Shown in pieces: positions 25,601-37,226 of a stretch of 64,000 nucleotides of DNA; the first letter of the stretch is position 1; every line of letters starts with the position of its first letter. Both the position numbers and the translations under genes were made by a program. The notes under the pieces were generated by a model that saw only the letters and a list, made by a program, of their open reading frames with translations, was not told where the DNA came from and did no database searches. The stretch comes from Blasia pusilla. Lineage: Eukaryota > Marchantiophyta > Marchantiopsida > Blasiales. The stretch covers positions 33,666,001 through 33,730,000 of the forward strand of contig CM114272.1 in NCBI GenBank assembly GCA_050084515.1, in the 5' to 3' direction.

Positions 25601-28120
25601 ATGAATGGAAAGCTTACAGTCAGCAGCACTCCAGATAAAGGCAGTGTGTTTGAGTTCACTGTTGAAGTTGAGCTGCAAGGTGCTGCAAAGTTGGAAGAAC
25701 ACAAGGCCGAATGGTCTGAATTTGGTGAAGAAAAGATGAAGGGAACAAAGGTCCTTTTGGTAGACAAGCATCCAGTTAGACAGGTTAAGCTCTGACCCAA
25801 AAAGAAATTTCCCCTTGGATTTTTCAGATGAGAACCCTGTTTCTCGAACGATTGTTTAAGTTTCCATGATATTGAAAAAATTCTATGAACCTGTGCAGGA
25901 AGTTGTCGCCAGCTATCTACGGAGGCTAGATATTCTAGTGGAAGGCGCTGAAGACAAGCAAGCAGCTCTGGACCGTCTCCTTGAGTAAGTGCAGACTTTC
26001 TAGACCTTAGATAAGGTCTCCCCGTATCCTGGTGGGAAATGGAAGCCTTAAACTGGTTGTTTTCAGATTCTTCCTGTCTATGTGTGAATGATTTCACTTG
26101 CTCTGAACATACCAACCCTGCCTGGCTCTTTTCAGAATATCTGAGCATCTTCAATGATGTGCTCATTTTGTGTTGAGTAGCGGACTACTGATGCTTTTTC
26201 CATATTTGCAGAAAAGACATGCCTCCCTTCCAAGCAGTAATTATGGACTTGCAAGGGATGGAATTGCAACGAGCCTTGGAACTGGTCAGAAAAATGAGAA
26301 CAACTCGGTCTTTAGAGAGTCTAGCAATTTTGGCAATTTCCACTCCCTTGAGTGCTGAGGTCATGAAGGAGGTGCACGAGGTGGGCATCATGCAAACTGT
26401 CTTCAAACCAATTCGTCGCACCACACTAGCTACTGGGCTATTGCAGGCCTTAGGAATTCGGCTGCAAGCTCCTCTAAGAAATGTGAACACTAACGCCAAG
26501 ATGCTCACCGGGAAGAGATTGCTGGTGGTACGATACGTTTCCATGCTTATCTGCCCTTGCACCTGTTTTGAAATAATTTGCGCTCATTCTTTGCTCTTGG
26601 GTCTGTTGAGCCCAGATTATCTAAGGTTATCTTCGAGTTTTGGCTCATCTTGTCTTCGGTTGCACTGGTTGCAGAAACTCTTCAGGATTTTTTGGAAGGT
26701 AGTCTGCCATCCAATGCTGCCATCATAAACTCTTGGAGAGTTATACCAAGATTGTGAATACTGAAAGAGATTTCCATGGCTTGAATTTGCATGCAGGTGG
26801 ATGATAATCTGGTGAATAGAAAGGTTGCTCGTGCAATGCTCGCTCGCTATGGAGCAACTGTGGAATGTGTCTGTGGGGGAGCAGAAGCCATGGTTGCTTT
26901 GAAAAACAAGGCTCCCGAGATGCAGTTCGATTTAATATTCATGGATATCCAAATGCCCGAGGTGAGATCACATCGTGGAATATCTTGTTTGTAGCAGCGT
27001 AGTCGTCTATGTGAGTTGCATTAATGTCGTCCACCAAGACGATGCTGTTAGTTGGGCCTCTCTTCGTCACTTCATCTCTTCCATCGTCATTTAACTGCTT
27101 AAGTTCATTCGTTGGTCCAACACCTGCTGATACCCATCCAGTCGGTGAGCTCGAGTACCTGAATAACCCACAAAAGCATGTTTTTTTAATGATTGACTCC
27201 GCAGATGGATGGGTATGAAGCCACCAGAAGGATCAGGCAATGGGAGTACGAAACCTGCTCAACGTGCAGTGGTTCTCTTGGACAGAGCGTCGTGGACTGT
27301 GATTCCTCGCCATCCTTCAGTTGCAAAATACAGGACGAGCAACCTTCACAGCAGCAAAAACATGGTCCAATATTCTGTTCGCACAAGAGGATACCAGTTT
27401 TTGCAGTTACTGCCGACGTAATGAACGGAACTCATGACTTGTGCTTGAACGCCGGCATGGACGATTTCGTGCCCAAGGTAAGAAGAGATTGCCAACAGAA
27501 AACTGATGTCTGAATCATTAAAGACTCTCTATATTCGGTCTTCGACTTCCTCCCCTTCTTAATCTTATGAAGCGTCCTGTCAATAAGAAGATGTGAAAGA
27601 GTACCGACTTATGTCGACAGAAACAGGGGATGGGCTCACGCAGTTCCCTGAGTTTAACAAATAATCTACTACATGATTTCTGTTTTCTGGGTATAAGCAC
27701 CATGTCACCAGCATAGATTGTTCCTATGAGCGAGCGTTCCATTAGCCCATCCCGTCCTCCTCTGTAGCTCTTCGAGTCTTTTGAGTTAGGCAGGAGACAG
27801 AGGGAAACAATCTACACTGCTGAAATTGTCAACGAAAATCACGGCCCGAGTGAGAATCATGGTAGACCTCAGTAGTTACTTGCTTGAACCAACCAATGTT
27901 TGCATGCTTCTGGATCCTTCAGTGTCTTCCATAGTTTCTCTGCCTGAAGATGTAATTTATAGAACACAGTAAAGAAAGATGTCATGTAAGTTGTATAGCG
28001 AAGCTAACACTTTCGAGTTTTGTGTCGTGCCTACAGCCTCTAGATCAAAGGCAGTTGCACTTGTTGCTGGAGAGATTTCTGAATAATGAGGTCATGAAGG
28101 GATCCAAGCGGTGGACTTGA
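16639..28120 (+). CDS. CHASE-domain hybrid histidine kinase (cytokinin-receptor-like), 14 exons
   Basis: Membrane sensor kinase of the two-component phosphorelay, related to cytokinin receptors. Exons: 16639-16884, 18838-19829, 22243-22265, 22632-22719, 22958-23165, 23337-23369, 23509-23896, 25082-25194, 25586-25783, 25899-25984, 26212-26527, 26797-26961, 27205-27477, 28037-28120. All introns are GT-AG and the sum is 3213 nt (1070 residues), with no break. Domains: TM1 about 38-62; CHASE about 128-300 ('[13 protein letters not shown]'); TM2 about 345-367; phospho-acceptor His410 in 'SHEIRTPMNG'; N box 520-530; G1 'DTGIGIP' near 660; G2 'GGTGIGL' near 690; a degenerate receiver about 710-890; a full receiver about 893-1070 with Asp899/900, Asp947 ('FMDIQMP'), Thr1021 and Lys1043. 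The CHASE C-terminal half differs from the Arabidopsis AHK2-4 pattern, so ligand specificity is uncertain. The ATG at 16639 is the first in frame; 16711 is an alternative. Confidence 0.88.
18079..18500 (+). repeat. Diverged direct repeats in intron 1
   Basis: The motif 'atcaatggtcg' followed by 'actagtttatgattaca'-like sequence occurs near 18086 and 18180, and a third, weaker copy ('gtcgatggtcg') near 18473. The first and third copies are both preceded by 'agcaccgtc'. They look like fragments of one repeat family inside the 1.95-kb first intron. Confidence 0.55.
20671..20915. repeat. Cluster of foldback repeats in intron 2
   Basis: The 2.4-kb second intron of the histidine kinase holds several neighbouring hairpins. 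The strongest has perfect 21-bp arms at 20864-20884 and 20895-20915 around a 10-base loop. Others: GAATTAGAAT / ATTCTAATTC near 20687-20712 and CTGCATGAA / TTCATGCAG near 20733-20767. Upstream (20563-20583) is a short (CTAC)n run. It could be a foldback transposon relic or an intronic small-RNA hairpin. Confidence 0.8.
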
Positions 28121-31016
28121 TTGACATCAATTCCATCCGCACTTCCTCATTTTGAGCTCGGTTGTACCAATATTTATCGACTTCAGAAGCCCTAAAATAA
28201 CCAATACAAAGTCGGAGTGGCGGATCTCATCCGCTAGCTGATACATCTCGAGAGGAACTTGTTACAAAGCCACCATTCTTAGATCATACGTTGTTTTCAT
28301 CGAGCTGGTAGTTGTGTATATATCACTATATTCTTGTCATGAATGCGCATAACGCATGCTTTACACTAGTGCTGATGTGAATAGAATCAGGCTTGTCTTT
28401 TTGGAGGCTTGTCTCCTCCTTGGAGAGTATACTAGATGAAGTGGCTCATTAGATTTCTACCGGATACGACATGAAGTTGGCACATTCTACCTGGTGCAAC
28501 TTCAAAGCTCTAAAGATGCTATCACTGCCGGCATAGTCTTAGTTCAACATGAAGATGTAGATGAGACCTTCCAACTCCAATGAGCACAAATTCAAGCTAC
28601 ACTGCAAATATATTATGCGTATCAGTTCTCGACTTCTCTAGGGCATGGCACGTTTCCTGTCAGGAAAGAAATTCTACTGTCATGGACTCATGGTCACTGA
28701 AATATTGCTGACCCGATCATTCATAAGTTCTCTGAAGATCGATCAGATATGACAAAAAGAGTATGTCAATCATTATTTCCTCATATGGACATTGGAGTTG
28801 GACGCCACACATCCAACTTTTGCTTGCACGTATGTCCTCCGACCATGATCAGAGATTGCCAGTTGGATTCCTTTACTTCCAAGGAAACATCAAAATATTT
28901 GTTCTTTCGCACAAACTCATGGCCGACACCTTAAATTTGTGAACACCCCTACTTCCCGAAGGGTTGATGATACTCGAAGGCAAAATCCTTAAAAATGATA
29001 TGCTAAGTTTTACTTCATTTCAAAATCCCCGCTAACATCATATGAACAATCGTCGTCGTATGTTGATGCACAATCCTCTTTGTCTAGATCATCTCTCAAA
29101 GCATAGGACGAGATTTCGATGAGGAACGTGTGCGACAATGATAACGGTTGGCAACTAATATGGAGTTTTTCCTTTAGTATCCCACTCCCATCGAAATAAG
29201 GAATTTTGTGAGAAGTTCAATCGGAAGTCATATTCATAGGAATAATATATAGATAAAACTATCACAAGCTAGCCAACTTCAATCAGATCCTTCCTAAGAA
29301 CCGTACTCACATGGCATTCTCTTTCCGAATCCTAATCCCTTCCCAATTGAAGGTTTTATTTCAATTTGGATAATGTTTGATCATATTTCAAATATTTTAG
29401 CAAGAGATATAGGGAATCAATCACGGAATCTATGTTCACATTCTCCAATTATGGTGCTTGTATGCATCATTGACAATTAAAGCTACATGATTTTTCGACG
29501 TGATATTCATCGGTTTGAGCTAGAAATTCTTGAGATGCATCTCGAAAAAAGACATCTCAAGAATTTTGAAAGTTCAAGGAGGAACCCACAAAAATTTATT
29601 TACATACTAACCCTCCTACATAGATAAAAACTTTTCCAATTTATTGCATGGCAGTTAAATGCACTAGTAAGTTGGTAAAGCCTTGTTGTTAGTTGTGTGT
29701 ATAGCCTACATAGTTACGAGAAAAATCCGACCCCTTGCCTCCATAGTTAGGCTAGGGGTCGCTAGCAGCTTCTCTTGCTTGTACAAGAAAACGTATCCTT
29801 ATTTCTTTCAAACTCTTTTCTTAGGGTTTGGATGTGCTTTCACAACAGACGCGTAAGTATGGATGTGAGAGTGTCTAGGGCGCAAAGTTTTGATGACAAT
29901 TACCATGACACAAAAAGAGAGAATACGTGCAAGAGGGGAGGGAGGTAACAAAAGCGGACTGGGAGGCCAAAAATTGAGATTGAGAGGCCCATAGGTAGGC
30001 CGCGAACCAGCGAGATGTTGCGGCGGATATTGTGAGTTTGGATTGGGGTAGGAATTTCATCTCTTGAACTACATGCTTCACATATAAGCGGAGTTAGGTG
30101 TGGATATCAAAGAGCCGAGAAAGACTTAATATGGGAATTTTTTTACAAAGAGACGAGTATTTCTACTAAGCTTGATTGAGCCGATGCATTTAGGAGAGGG
30201 CATTTAGCTATTTTACAACAAGGAGAGAAACAGCCTTTACATTACATAACATTGTCCACTGTTCGATGGTCTTTTTTTTCTAAGATTTAATCGAGCCGCT
30301 TCTATTAGTGGAAGCTACTCCAAATTTCTATCTATCCTTAAGCCTTGGAATATGAAGTACTCCTTAAGTGGTATAAAATGTCCTCTCAAAGTGCTTAACA
30401 TCAAGGGTAAATAACTTTTTGTGAGGACATTTTATGTTTATGTGTGACTACACTGGTGAGTTTTATTAATTTCGTAGTTTTGATACCAGACTAGGTAGGG
30501 CTTGTGAGCTCTTACTACCGGGTGGATGGACTTTCACCAAGGTAATTAATGAACCCTAGACTTTACAATTCTGCTTTTTTTTTTAATGGGAGCGCAACAC
30601 GTTTGAGTTCCCTGATGTGCATGCAAATTTCATCAAAATGGACGTGGGTAATGAGGTCATGGCAAAGAAAATGGACTCAATCTAATCGTGAATTTCAAGA
30701 GGAGAAATTTAGGGACATGAAGGTATGTGCTGCCACTTCTCAATCCAAGGGTGCAATAACCTGTGGTAAAATTCGTCACTTATGTGCATGGAACTATTAT
30801 GCAGATGAATTCGTGAAGTCAAAAATCAAAGGTGGAGTTGTGATCTATGCTGATGTAATTACCTTTATGACATCCACCGATTCGAAGCTACCTTGTGTGT
30901 GTATCCCTTTTCAGATCTTGTGTATGAAAATGGTTTTGGGTGAAAACAATTCAAACGGTAATGAACCCAACCATTTGTCTTAAAACCGGAGGTTCACCGT
31001 TTAGTGAACCTGGTAC
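28121..31016. other. No gene recognised downstream of the kinase
   Basis: Presumed 3' UTR of the histidine kinase, then intergenic sequence. Short frames, including a 144-codon one at 30549-30983, match nothing I recognise. There is an imperfectly explained inverted repeat, AATTCTTGAGATG at 29525-29537 and its complement at 29553-29565. Confidence 0.5.
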
Positions 31017-31620
31017 CTAAAACAGAATGGTATATTTCGACGGTCCCAAACTTTGAGGAAGAATAACAATTCTGTACCCTTCCCTTCCGAAAACATGAGC
31101 ATCATTCGGAATTCCCTTGTCTGTTCGGGACGGCAATCTCTTCCAGTTTCTCGTCACTGTGTTTGTAACCATGATGTCATATATCTTAGAACCAGCGCTC
31201 GTCTCCTGAAGGTGGCATGCGAGCGACCCAACCCCCAATTGAATTCGTGGACCATCAGCACTCCCGTAGGAGTCGCTGGAAAATCTTTGCCAATGTCCAC
31301 TTTTTTCCGAGCCAATCAACCTTCGCTCGTCACAAAAGAGCGGACAGTAGGTGTTCCATTTGTGGGAAACTGACAACAAAGAAAGAAGAAAGGCGCGGAG
31401 GAGCTGTGCTGCAAAATTTTGCGGCCCATGCCTTGCTGAGAGAATGAAAGGTCCCCAGCTGCCGCGTTATGAGCCACCGGGACCTCAAGGCCGGACTCAA
31501 GCCTGCCGTCTTCGGTGGCAAGAGCGAGTGATCATCAAAGACCGCCACTCGGAAGCCGTATCTCGTGCACGCAGGTCAGGAACCGCTCTCTTGGACAATT
31601 TTTTAGCCACTCCATGAATT
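31017..31620 (-). pseudogene. F-box/kelch-like protein remnant
   Basis: Minus-strand fragments that resemble the middle of plant F-box/kelch-repeat proteins: 'FHSLSKAWAAKFCS' (near 31450), then in another frame 'IMVTNTVTRNWKRLPSR' and 'GREGYRIVILPQS' (31190-31050), which look like the 'N-P-V-T…W-R-x-L-P-P' kelch start and the following strand. Frame changes separate the pieces and no complete F box is seen. It may be a pseudogene or a gene with introns I could not resolve. The assignment is weak. Confidence 0.35.
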
Positions 31621-33858
31621 CTAGTGGCACCGGCTACTCGGAACTAAAGCACTTGGTGCTGGAAAGTGACATGGAACTTTCAATTCGGTGTGTAGAGTTC
31701 CGGTTCTGTGGGAGAAGAGAGTTCTAATTTCGGACTCCTAAAACCCCAAGAATGTTTGGTCACGTTGAATCTCTGCAGGTAGGCATTTTCTGGTGTTCGA
31801 GTTTCTCCCAGGAAATCTCTTCGACCGGCTTTATTGCCAAGGATGTAGCAGAGATATAGAAAATAAATCATGTTCAAAAGCGAGAACTAAGGATAGGAAC
31901 GTTTGTGTTTCAGATGTGAAGTGAAAAAGTCTCAGAAAAAAATAGCAGAGGTGGAGGACTCTACTTTCAAGTGTTTGCAAAGTTCACTGAACTACACGTA
32001 CTATTATAGTGGATCTTCCTAGTTGTGCCCATAGAAAATATGTGGTTCCTCTCAACAATATATCATACAACTATAATGTCAAGTCACCATTGAATTTAAA
32101 TCTTTGAAGAAATTCAAAGATGCTCTCCCCTCGTCGGGAGAACTACATAAACGAGAACCGATGGAGTTTAAATTTACATAAAAGAAAGTATAGAAGCGAC
32201 GAGTTAGCTACTAAAGGTAGCTAACTAGGGCTTGGCCAGGTTTTTGAGGTGTGATTATTTTTCCATACATAATCTCAAATAGGTACATAATGTTTTTCAG
32301 TTTCCTTTTACAAAGATAATAGAGCTTGTACCTAATAGATGTAAGTTTATACCATTGCAACGATCATGTGAATATGGGTTTTTTTCATAAATGGTATAAT
32401 AGTCAATTGACGTTTTACACCATTTTAACCATGTAGGATCATTTGAAGCCCATTAGGATTTTGCATTTCTCTTTGAAAGCTATTTTAATCTAATTTGTGG
32501 TTCTTTCAAAGTACTATACTATACTTTCTTTTATGTAAATTTTCTTAGTCACAATAGAGAAAGGTGTTCTTAAAATTAATATGGGCAAATAGGAAAAATC
32601 TCCCTTCCCTTTCAAACTAGATATGATCTTCAAGTTTGAAAGAGCTTAATAAAAAAGGTGTTATACGTGTCAACTCAACCCCTCTACTCTATGCGCATTA
32701 TATATTAAGTGGCTTCAGATGTCACACAACTTCAACCCATCTCTTTCTTAGACATATCACCCAGACTAATCTCCGCGTCATAACTTTCAGCCATCCGGGA
32801 GTTGAATGGAATAACTGAGCATCGCAGATGCTTTCTTTGTGGCGCATATTCGGATCGACGATGGGTGGGTGATCAATCGAGGCCATCGCCTTGTAAGCAG
32901 AAGGTTCTATCGTGATCAGCCATGTCGTCTGGAGCCTTACGAATTTGCTATAAATTTTATGTCTCACCCAACCATTCTCGACACTTTCACCATCGATTGC
33001 TACGGCATTCGCTAAACATAGTTAAAGATCTCTCTCGCACTCTCTCATATTAGAGACACTACTTCATGAGTAGAGTCCCGCTCACTCCTAAGTACGAACC
33101 TCATTTCTTCCTCGATTGCAGTGCAGTGCACCTATCCCAGTCGCGCGACACAACGACGCGGTGAGTAGTAGTCGTCGTCGTCGACTTCTTCTTTCTTTCT
33201 TCTTGCTGTGCAAAATTAAGTCTATTGCGAACTTCTTCTTGTGATTTCAAACTCGGATCCGGATGAGTCCACAAGTTTTCTCTCGATCTAGAGATGCATC
33301 CGCCTGCTGTCTACTTATACGTTGTGAATATCGTACGATTAATAATTTAATAGGATGTGTGGCTTGTTTACGAGAATGCTCAGACTCTGGGATCGTCAGA
33401 TTAGTGCACTCATGGAAGTCTGTGGTGTTTGGGTGAGGGAAGGGTTATGCAATACATATTGGTGACAGTGCGTCTCTCATGATCAGGCACTAGGCTATGG
33501 TTGAAGATTCCTTATGCGACCTAACCATGTGATGTACACTCTTTTTGATTGAGAGTGTGCGTTTGAAGGGTTATCTGGCAAGTGAAGCGGTGTTGATTTA
33601 AGTGGACCTTTGTGTAGTAGAGTTAGATGGTCCCCATCTAGCGCCACAGTTCTCGAGAGCGATATTGCATGTTCGGGAATCCTTTCTATCGGACTAGAAG
33701 TGAAATGACAATGACTATTCATTGCTAGTTCGATCTCGGCTGCAGTCCACGATTGCGCTGTCGTGATTTCCTCGCATCGAAGTTAAGGAACTGGTTCAAC
33801 CTTTACAGAGGGAGCGCGCCATTCCGCTGCAATACCGGTCCTTCTTCCACGCCCGTGC
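31621..33858. other. No gene seen
   Basis: AT-rich intergenic sequence, rising in GC toward the S1-like gene. A trinucleotide run (gtc)n lies near 33170. The 3' part (33000-33900) is likely the promoter and 5' leader of the S1-like gene, but I see no certain promoter element. Confidence 0.45.
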
Positions 33859-33915
33859 ATGCAGCCGAGTTTCCTACGTACATCTACAACGCAACGCATC
33901 TTCAGTGTCATAAAT

Positions 33916-34389
33916 ATGAAGCTCGTACAAGGCCTGTCGGTGATGGTGTTGGCATTGTTGATGAATTTCGGAGTGTCTGATGCGAAGTCGGCCGTGGACT
34001 TATGGAATCACGTCGGGAAACCTATAATGCACCACTGCAAGTCTGCAGACGATGATCTCGGCTTGCTGCAACTGGATCCTGAACACCACTACATTTTCGA
34101 ATTCCACATGAATTTCTGGCAGACGACCCTCTTCACGTGCTCCTTCACATGGGGCACTAAGCATCAAGAGTTCATCGTCTGGGAAGTTTCCCGTAAATTT
34201 CCAGTGGTTTGTGGAAGGTGCGCCTGGAAGATCGATTCATGGGGTTTCTACTATTGGGACAAACACGCTCGCAAATTTTTCCCCTACAAACCATGGCTCG
34301 CTGAGGGCTGCCCGGTCAATTGCAATACACCATCGGACGAAATTCAAGGTATGTATGCTCTGTCCATTCGGATCGTTCTGAACTTCTGA
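33916..34389 (+). CDS. Plant self-incompatibility S1-like secreted protein (SPH family)
   Basis: Small secreted protein of the S-protein homologue (SPH, Pfam S1) family, 157 residues from this start. Residues 1-23 form a signal peptide (hydrophobic 'LSVMVLALLMNF', then 'SDA'). The mature part shows the family order: 'VDLWNHV', 'HHCKSADDDLGLLQL', 'YIFEFHMNFWQTTLFTCSF' and 'CGRCAWKIDSWGFY', with the conserved Cys residues. Members act outside the cell; the poppy one triggers self-incompatibility, most others have no known role. I chose 33916 over the upstream in-frame ATG (33859) because the signal peptide then starts at residue 1. A strong splice donor (AAG|GTATGT) lies at 34348/34349, so the true C-terminus may differ: splicing there would replace the last 13 residues. 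Confidence 0.8.
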   Translation: MKLVQGLSVMVLALLMNFGVSDAKSAVDLWNHVGKPIMHHCKSADDDLGLLQLDPEHHYIFEFHMNFWQTTLFTCSFTWGTKHQEFIVWEVSRKFPVVCGRCAWKIDSWGFYYWDKHARKFFPYKPWLAEGCPVNCNTPSDEIQGMYALSIRIVLNF

Positions 34390-36011
34390 CCTAACAGTAG
34401 ATCCTCCTCGGAAGTAGAGTTTTGAGTTTCCATCTACGTACTACCAGGTCCTATCTCGGGCACGTAGCTGCGGTTCATATATAGGTTAATATAGTTATTT
34501 AGAGTAGAGTTGCTTCAGCTTAATTAATGTCTGGATGCTGCTGGAGTCGGTCGGTAGATCTTCGATTCTCCTTTTTTCTTCGAGTAGTGAATTAAACTCC
34601 ATCGGTTCTCGTTTCGTCCTCGTTTGTCGTGGATTCAAACACGTCACGCGAAAATGAAACAAGCGATCGATTGTCGCGTTCGTTGCACTTCTCGGTCGCT
34701 TCGATCAGCGCTGTCAGTCTGGTCGACTAGTTGCTGAGGGCATTGGTATATGTGTGTCCGTCGTGAGACGCAGCTCCTGGAGGGACGAGCTCGGATACGA
34801 AATTTATGGGACCTCTGGAGGCTGCGGATCCTCTGTAGCGGAGAGATCCAGAATGAATGAAAGTATCTACGCGCTGCTGGACTTACATACGGATCGACTA
34901 TTTCGAGCTTTTCACGTGTAGATCAAGTCTTAGTTGTACTATTTGGAAAAAATTAGCTTGGTAGCCAATAAATCATAATAATAATACTCCTGTGTACACA
35001 TCGATATTCCAGGGCAGGGAGGGGTTAGTGCCCATAGTCTTTGTCAGGAGATCTGGCACCTATCCATATAGGAAAGTAAAGGCGAAGCATACTTACCAAC
35101 AGTGGGTGCTGAGGATTGAATTAATTAATTAAAGAATAAGTGTTGCTTGATTAATTTCTCGACCTCCAGGAGCCATGCATTTGCCGCATGCATCGACGTA
35201 CCCCAAAAGTTAGAATGTATAACAATACCCATTTTCACGCTGAACTTGCTGATCTGGCGAGCTACGTGTGCATGATTCGCTCAATGGCATGGATCCGCTC
35301 GACACATATTTTTCTAAATTAGAGAGTCTATCTGCTCTGCTCTGCTCTGTAGAGAAGACTAGGGATATAACATCTGAGCGTATTGATTAAATAGCTCGTA
35401 CCCCATTAAGGCCATGTAGTGATCGTTCCCTCATAACCATGATTTTTTTCCGAAATAGGGGGGGTTACAACACGTCTGAAAATTTGAAATAAGTCAGATA
35501 TCTGCTTCGTTGTTACCCATACGTAACTATATGGATAATGAACGGTAGGTAGGTAAGACGATGACCCCCAAGATCGTGGCCGAACGCCATGAGTATCTGA
35601 TAAATAAGACCTTCCGTCGCAAAACTATCTTCTTTGCTCCGCTTTGGAGTGACGAGCTTGGGATCTCGGAGAAAATTGTTGTTAAGAAAATTATACAGTC
35701 GACGCTGTCTCATATGTTGAACCGTTTCCCTCGAATGTTCCAAGAGGTGAAAATACGTCGAAAAGCATGTGAATGGATCCACTTTTTTTTTTTTAATCAG
35801 CGGTAGATGGTATAGACTGGATCGTCATTAGCGTGTGTCGCGTGCGGAACGATGGCTCTTGAGATCGACGGAATTTCGTGTTCGGGAAAAGAGTTCCCAC
35901 GAGATTCGGATAGTGCGTGGGGTTAGTTAGCGTTTGTTGTGAGTAGTGAATCGTTTAGTGTGGAATAAATCTGATTTGATTTTGGTGCTCGAGGGTTCGA
36001 GAGCATCGAGA
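34390..36011. other. No gene seen
   Basis: Intergenic sequence between the S1-like gene and the 3' end of the minus-strand kinase. It includes a short TCTGC repeat near 35332-35350 and an A/T-run near 35782. Short open frames at 35513-35806 overlap on both strands and match nothing known. Confidence 0.5.
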
Positions 36012-37226
36012 TCAGCAGCCGGTGCAACCCAGACAGACAGCCTCGACGGCGCCTTGGGTGGCTCGAAAGGCTGCGCCCTTAGAAGGGTCAAATTCCTCGA
36101 GCCATTGCACGACTTCGCTCATCTCGGGCCGTCTCTCAGGCTTGGGATGCCAGCACCGCTGCATCACCTTCTTCAGTATCGTGGGACAACAAGGAGGAAT
36201 GTATGGCCTACTCTGCTTCTTCACGATAGTCACCACCATGTCCCCGAAGCCCATGTCCGGATAAGGGAAATCGCAGCAGTAAATCTCCCAAACACAAATC
36301 GCGTAACTGAACACGTCGCACTTGTGATCATATCCACACCCGTCCAGCACCTCCGGTGCCATGTATCCCATGGTCCCCGTCCTCATGCTCATGTCTCCGG
36401 GGTGCGCAGCCTCGACTCTGGCGATTCCGAAGTCCGCGATCTTCACGCGCATGTCTTTGTCCAGGAGGAGATTATCGGGCTTCAGATCCCTGTGACAGAT
36501 CTTCTCAGAATGGAGGTACGCGAGACCTCGAGCGGTATCGAGTGCGATCTGGTAGACCACATTGAATCCCAGCCTCCTGCGGCCGGCTCGGCGGTTGTTG
36601 ATCCACAGAGCTCTGATGGTGCCGCCCGAGACGTACTCCATGACGACACAGCATGTGGACGCCTTGAGGTTGTAGGTGCATTGGGAGCCGAGGTGGTAGG
36701 ACGGGAGGACCAAATCAGTGCCACCCTTGGTAGCGCCGACGAATGAGGTGATGTTGGGGTGGTTCAATCTGTACATGATCTCTACTTCCTGGATGAATTG
36801 TGCTCGGTGTCCGTCTATCTCGTTCGGGAGCATCGTGGCCTGGTCGCCCCACTCGAGCATTTTGATGGCCACTTCTTTCCCTTCGTAGGTCCCCCGATGC
36901 ACCGTACCGTAGGTTCCCTTGCCGAGGAGGTGCTTTAGCGTCAGCTTCGAAGGATCGATCTCCCACGGCCGCGGCCCGGACGGCGCAGGCGGGGCGACCA
37001 GAGCTGGGCTAGAGTAATTCTGTTGCACCTTCTGGTGCATCTTCTCCAACGCCGCATCCATTTCGGACACATCCGCCTTCGCGAGTTTCACCTTGGCCTT
37101 TCCCTTCCCACCGGCTGCTGGAGGCGCGGATGCTGCTGGCTGTGCATCCGCCGGTGTTATCTCTCCCGCGGATTCCGAATGCTCTGTCTTGGGTTTCTTC
37201 TCCATTGTCATTACGACCTTGGCCAT
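36012..37226 (-). CDS. Raf-like MAPKKK (group C), serine/threonine kinase
   Basis: Complete intronless frame of 404 residues. It transfers phosphate from ATP to Ser/Thr (possibly Tyr) of target proteins and is expected to be cytosolic. Residues 1-85 are a low-complexity Ala/Pro/Lys-rich extension. The kinase domain starts at 'WEIDPSKL' (88-95), a hallmark of plant group C Raf-like kinases: glycine loop 'GKGTYGTV' 102-109, ATP-binding Lys122, helix-C Glu147, 'HRDLKPDN' 245-252 (catalytic Asp247), 'DFG' 265-267, 'TGTMGYMAPEV' 283-293, and the group signature 'WEIYCCDFPY' 313-322. It ends after 'RCWHPKPERRPEM' and 'EEFDPSKG'. The last 22 residues form an unusual Cys-containing tail. Arabidopsis relatives are about 380 residues, so the length fits. 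Upstream sequence to 37375 is probably its 5' leader. Confidence 0.92.
   Translation of the reverse strand: MAKVVMTMEKKPKTEHSESAGEITPADAQPAASAPPAAGGKGKAKVKLAKADVSEMDAALEKMHQKVQQNYSSPALVAPPAPSGPRPWEIDPSKLTLKHLLGKGTYGTVHRGTYEGKEVAIKMLEWGDQATMLPNEIDGHRAQFIQEVEIMYRLNHPNITSFVGATKGGTDLVLPSYHLGSQCTYNLKASTCCVVMEYVSGGTIRALWINNRRAGRRRLGFNVVYQIALDTARGLAYLHSEKICHRDLKPDNLLLDKDMRVKIADFGIARVEAAHPGDMSMRTGTMGYMAPEVLDGCGYDHKCDVFSYAICVWEIYCCDFPYPDMGFGDMVVTIVKKQSRPYIPPCCPTILKKVMQRCWHPKPERRPEMSEVVQWLEEFDPSKGAAFRATQGAVEAVCLGCTGC

Noticed and set aside
25531-26166. 211-codon minus-strand frame over kinase exons 9 and 10
   Set aside because: It crosses two exons and introns of the histidine kinase on the other strand and matches nothing.
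30549-30983. 144-codon plus-strand frame
   Set aside because: No recognisable domain, no neighbouring exon and a composition like the surrounding intergenic DNA; not enough to call a gene.
35946-36746. 266-codon plus-strand frame
   Set aside because: It is the antisense shadow of the minus-strand Raf-like kinase.
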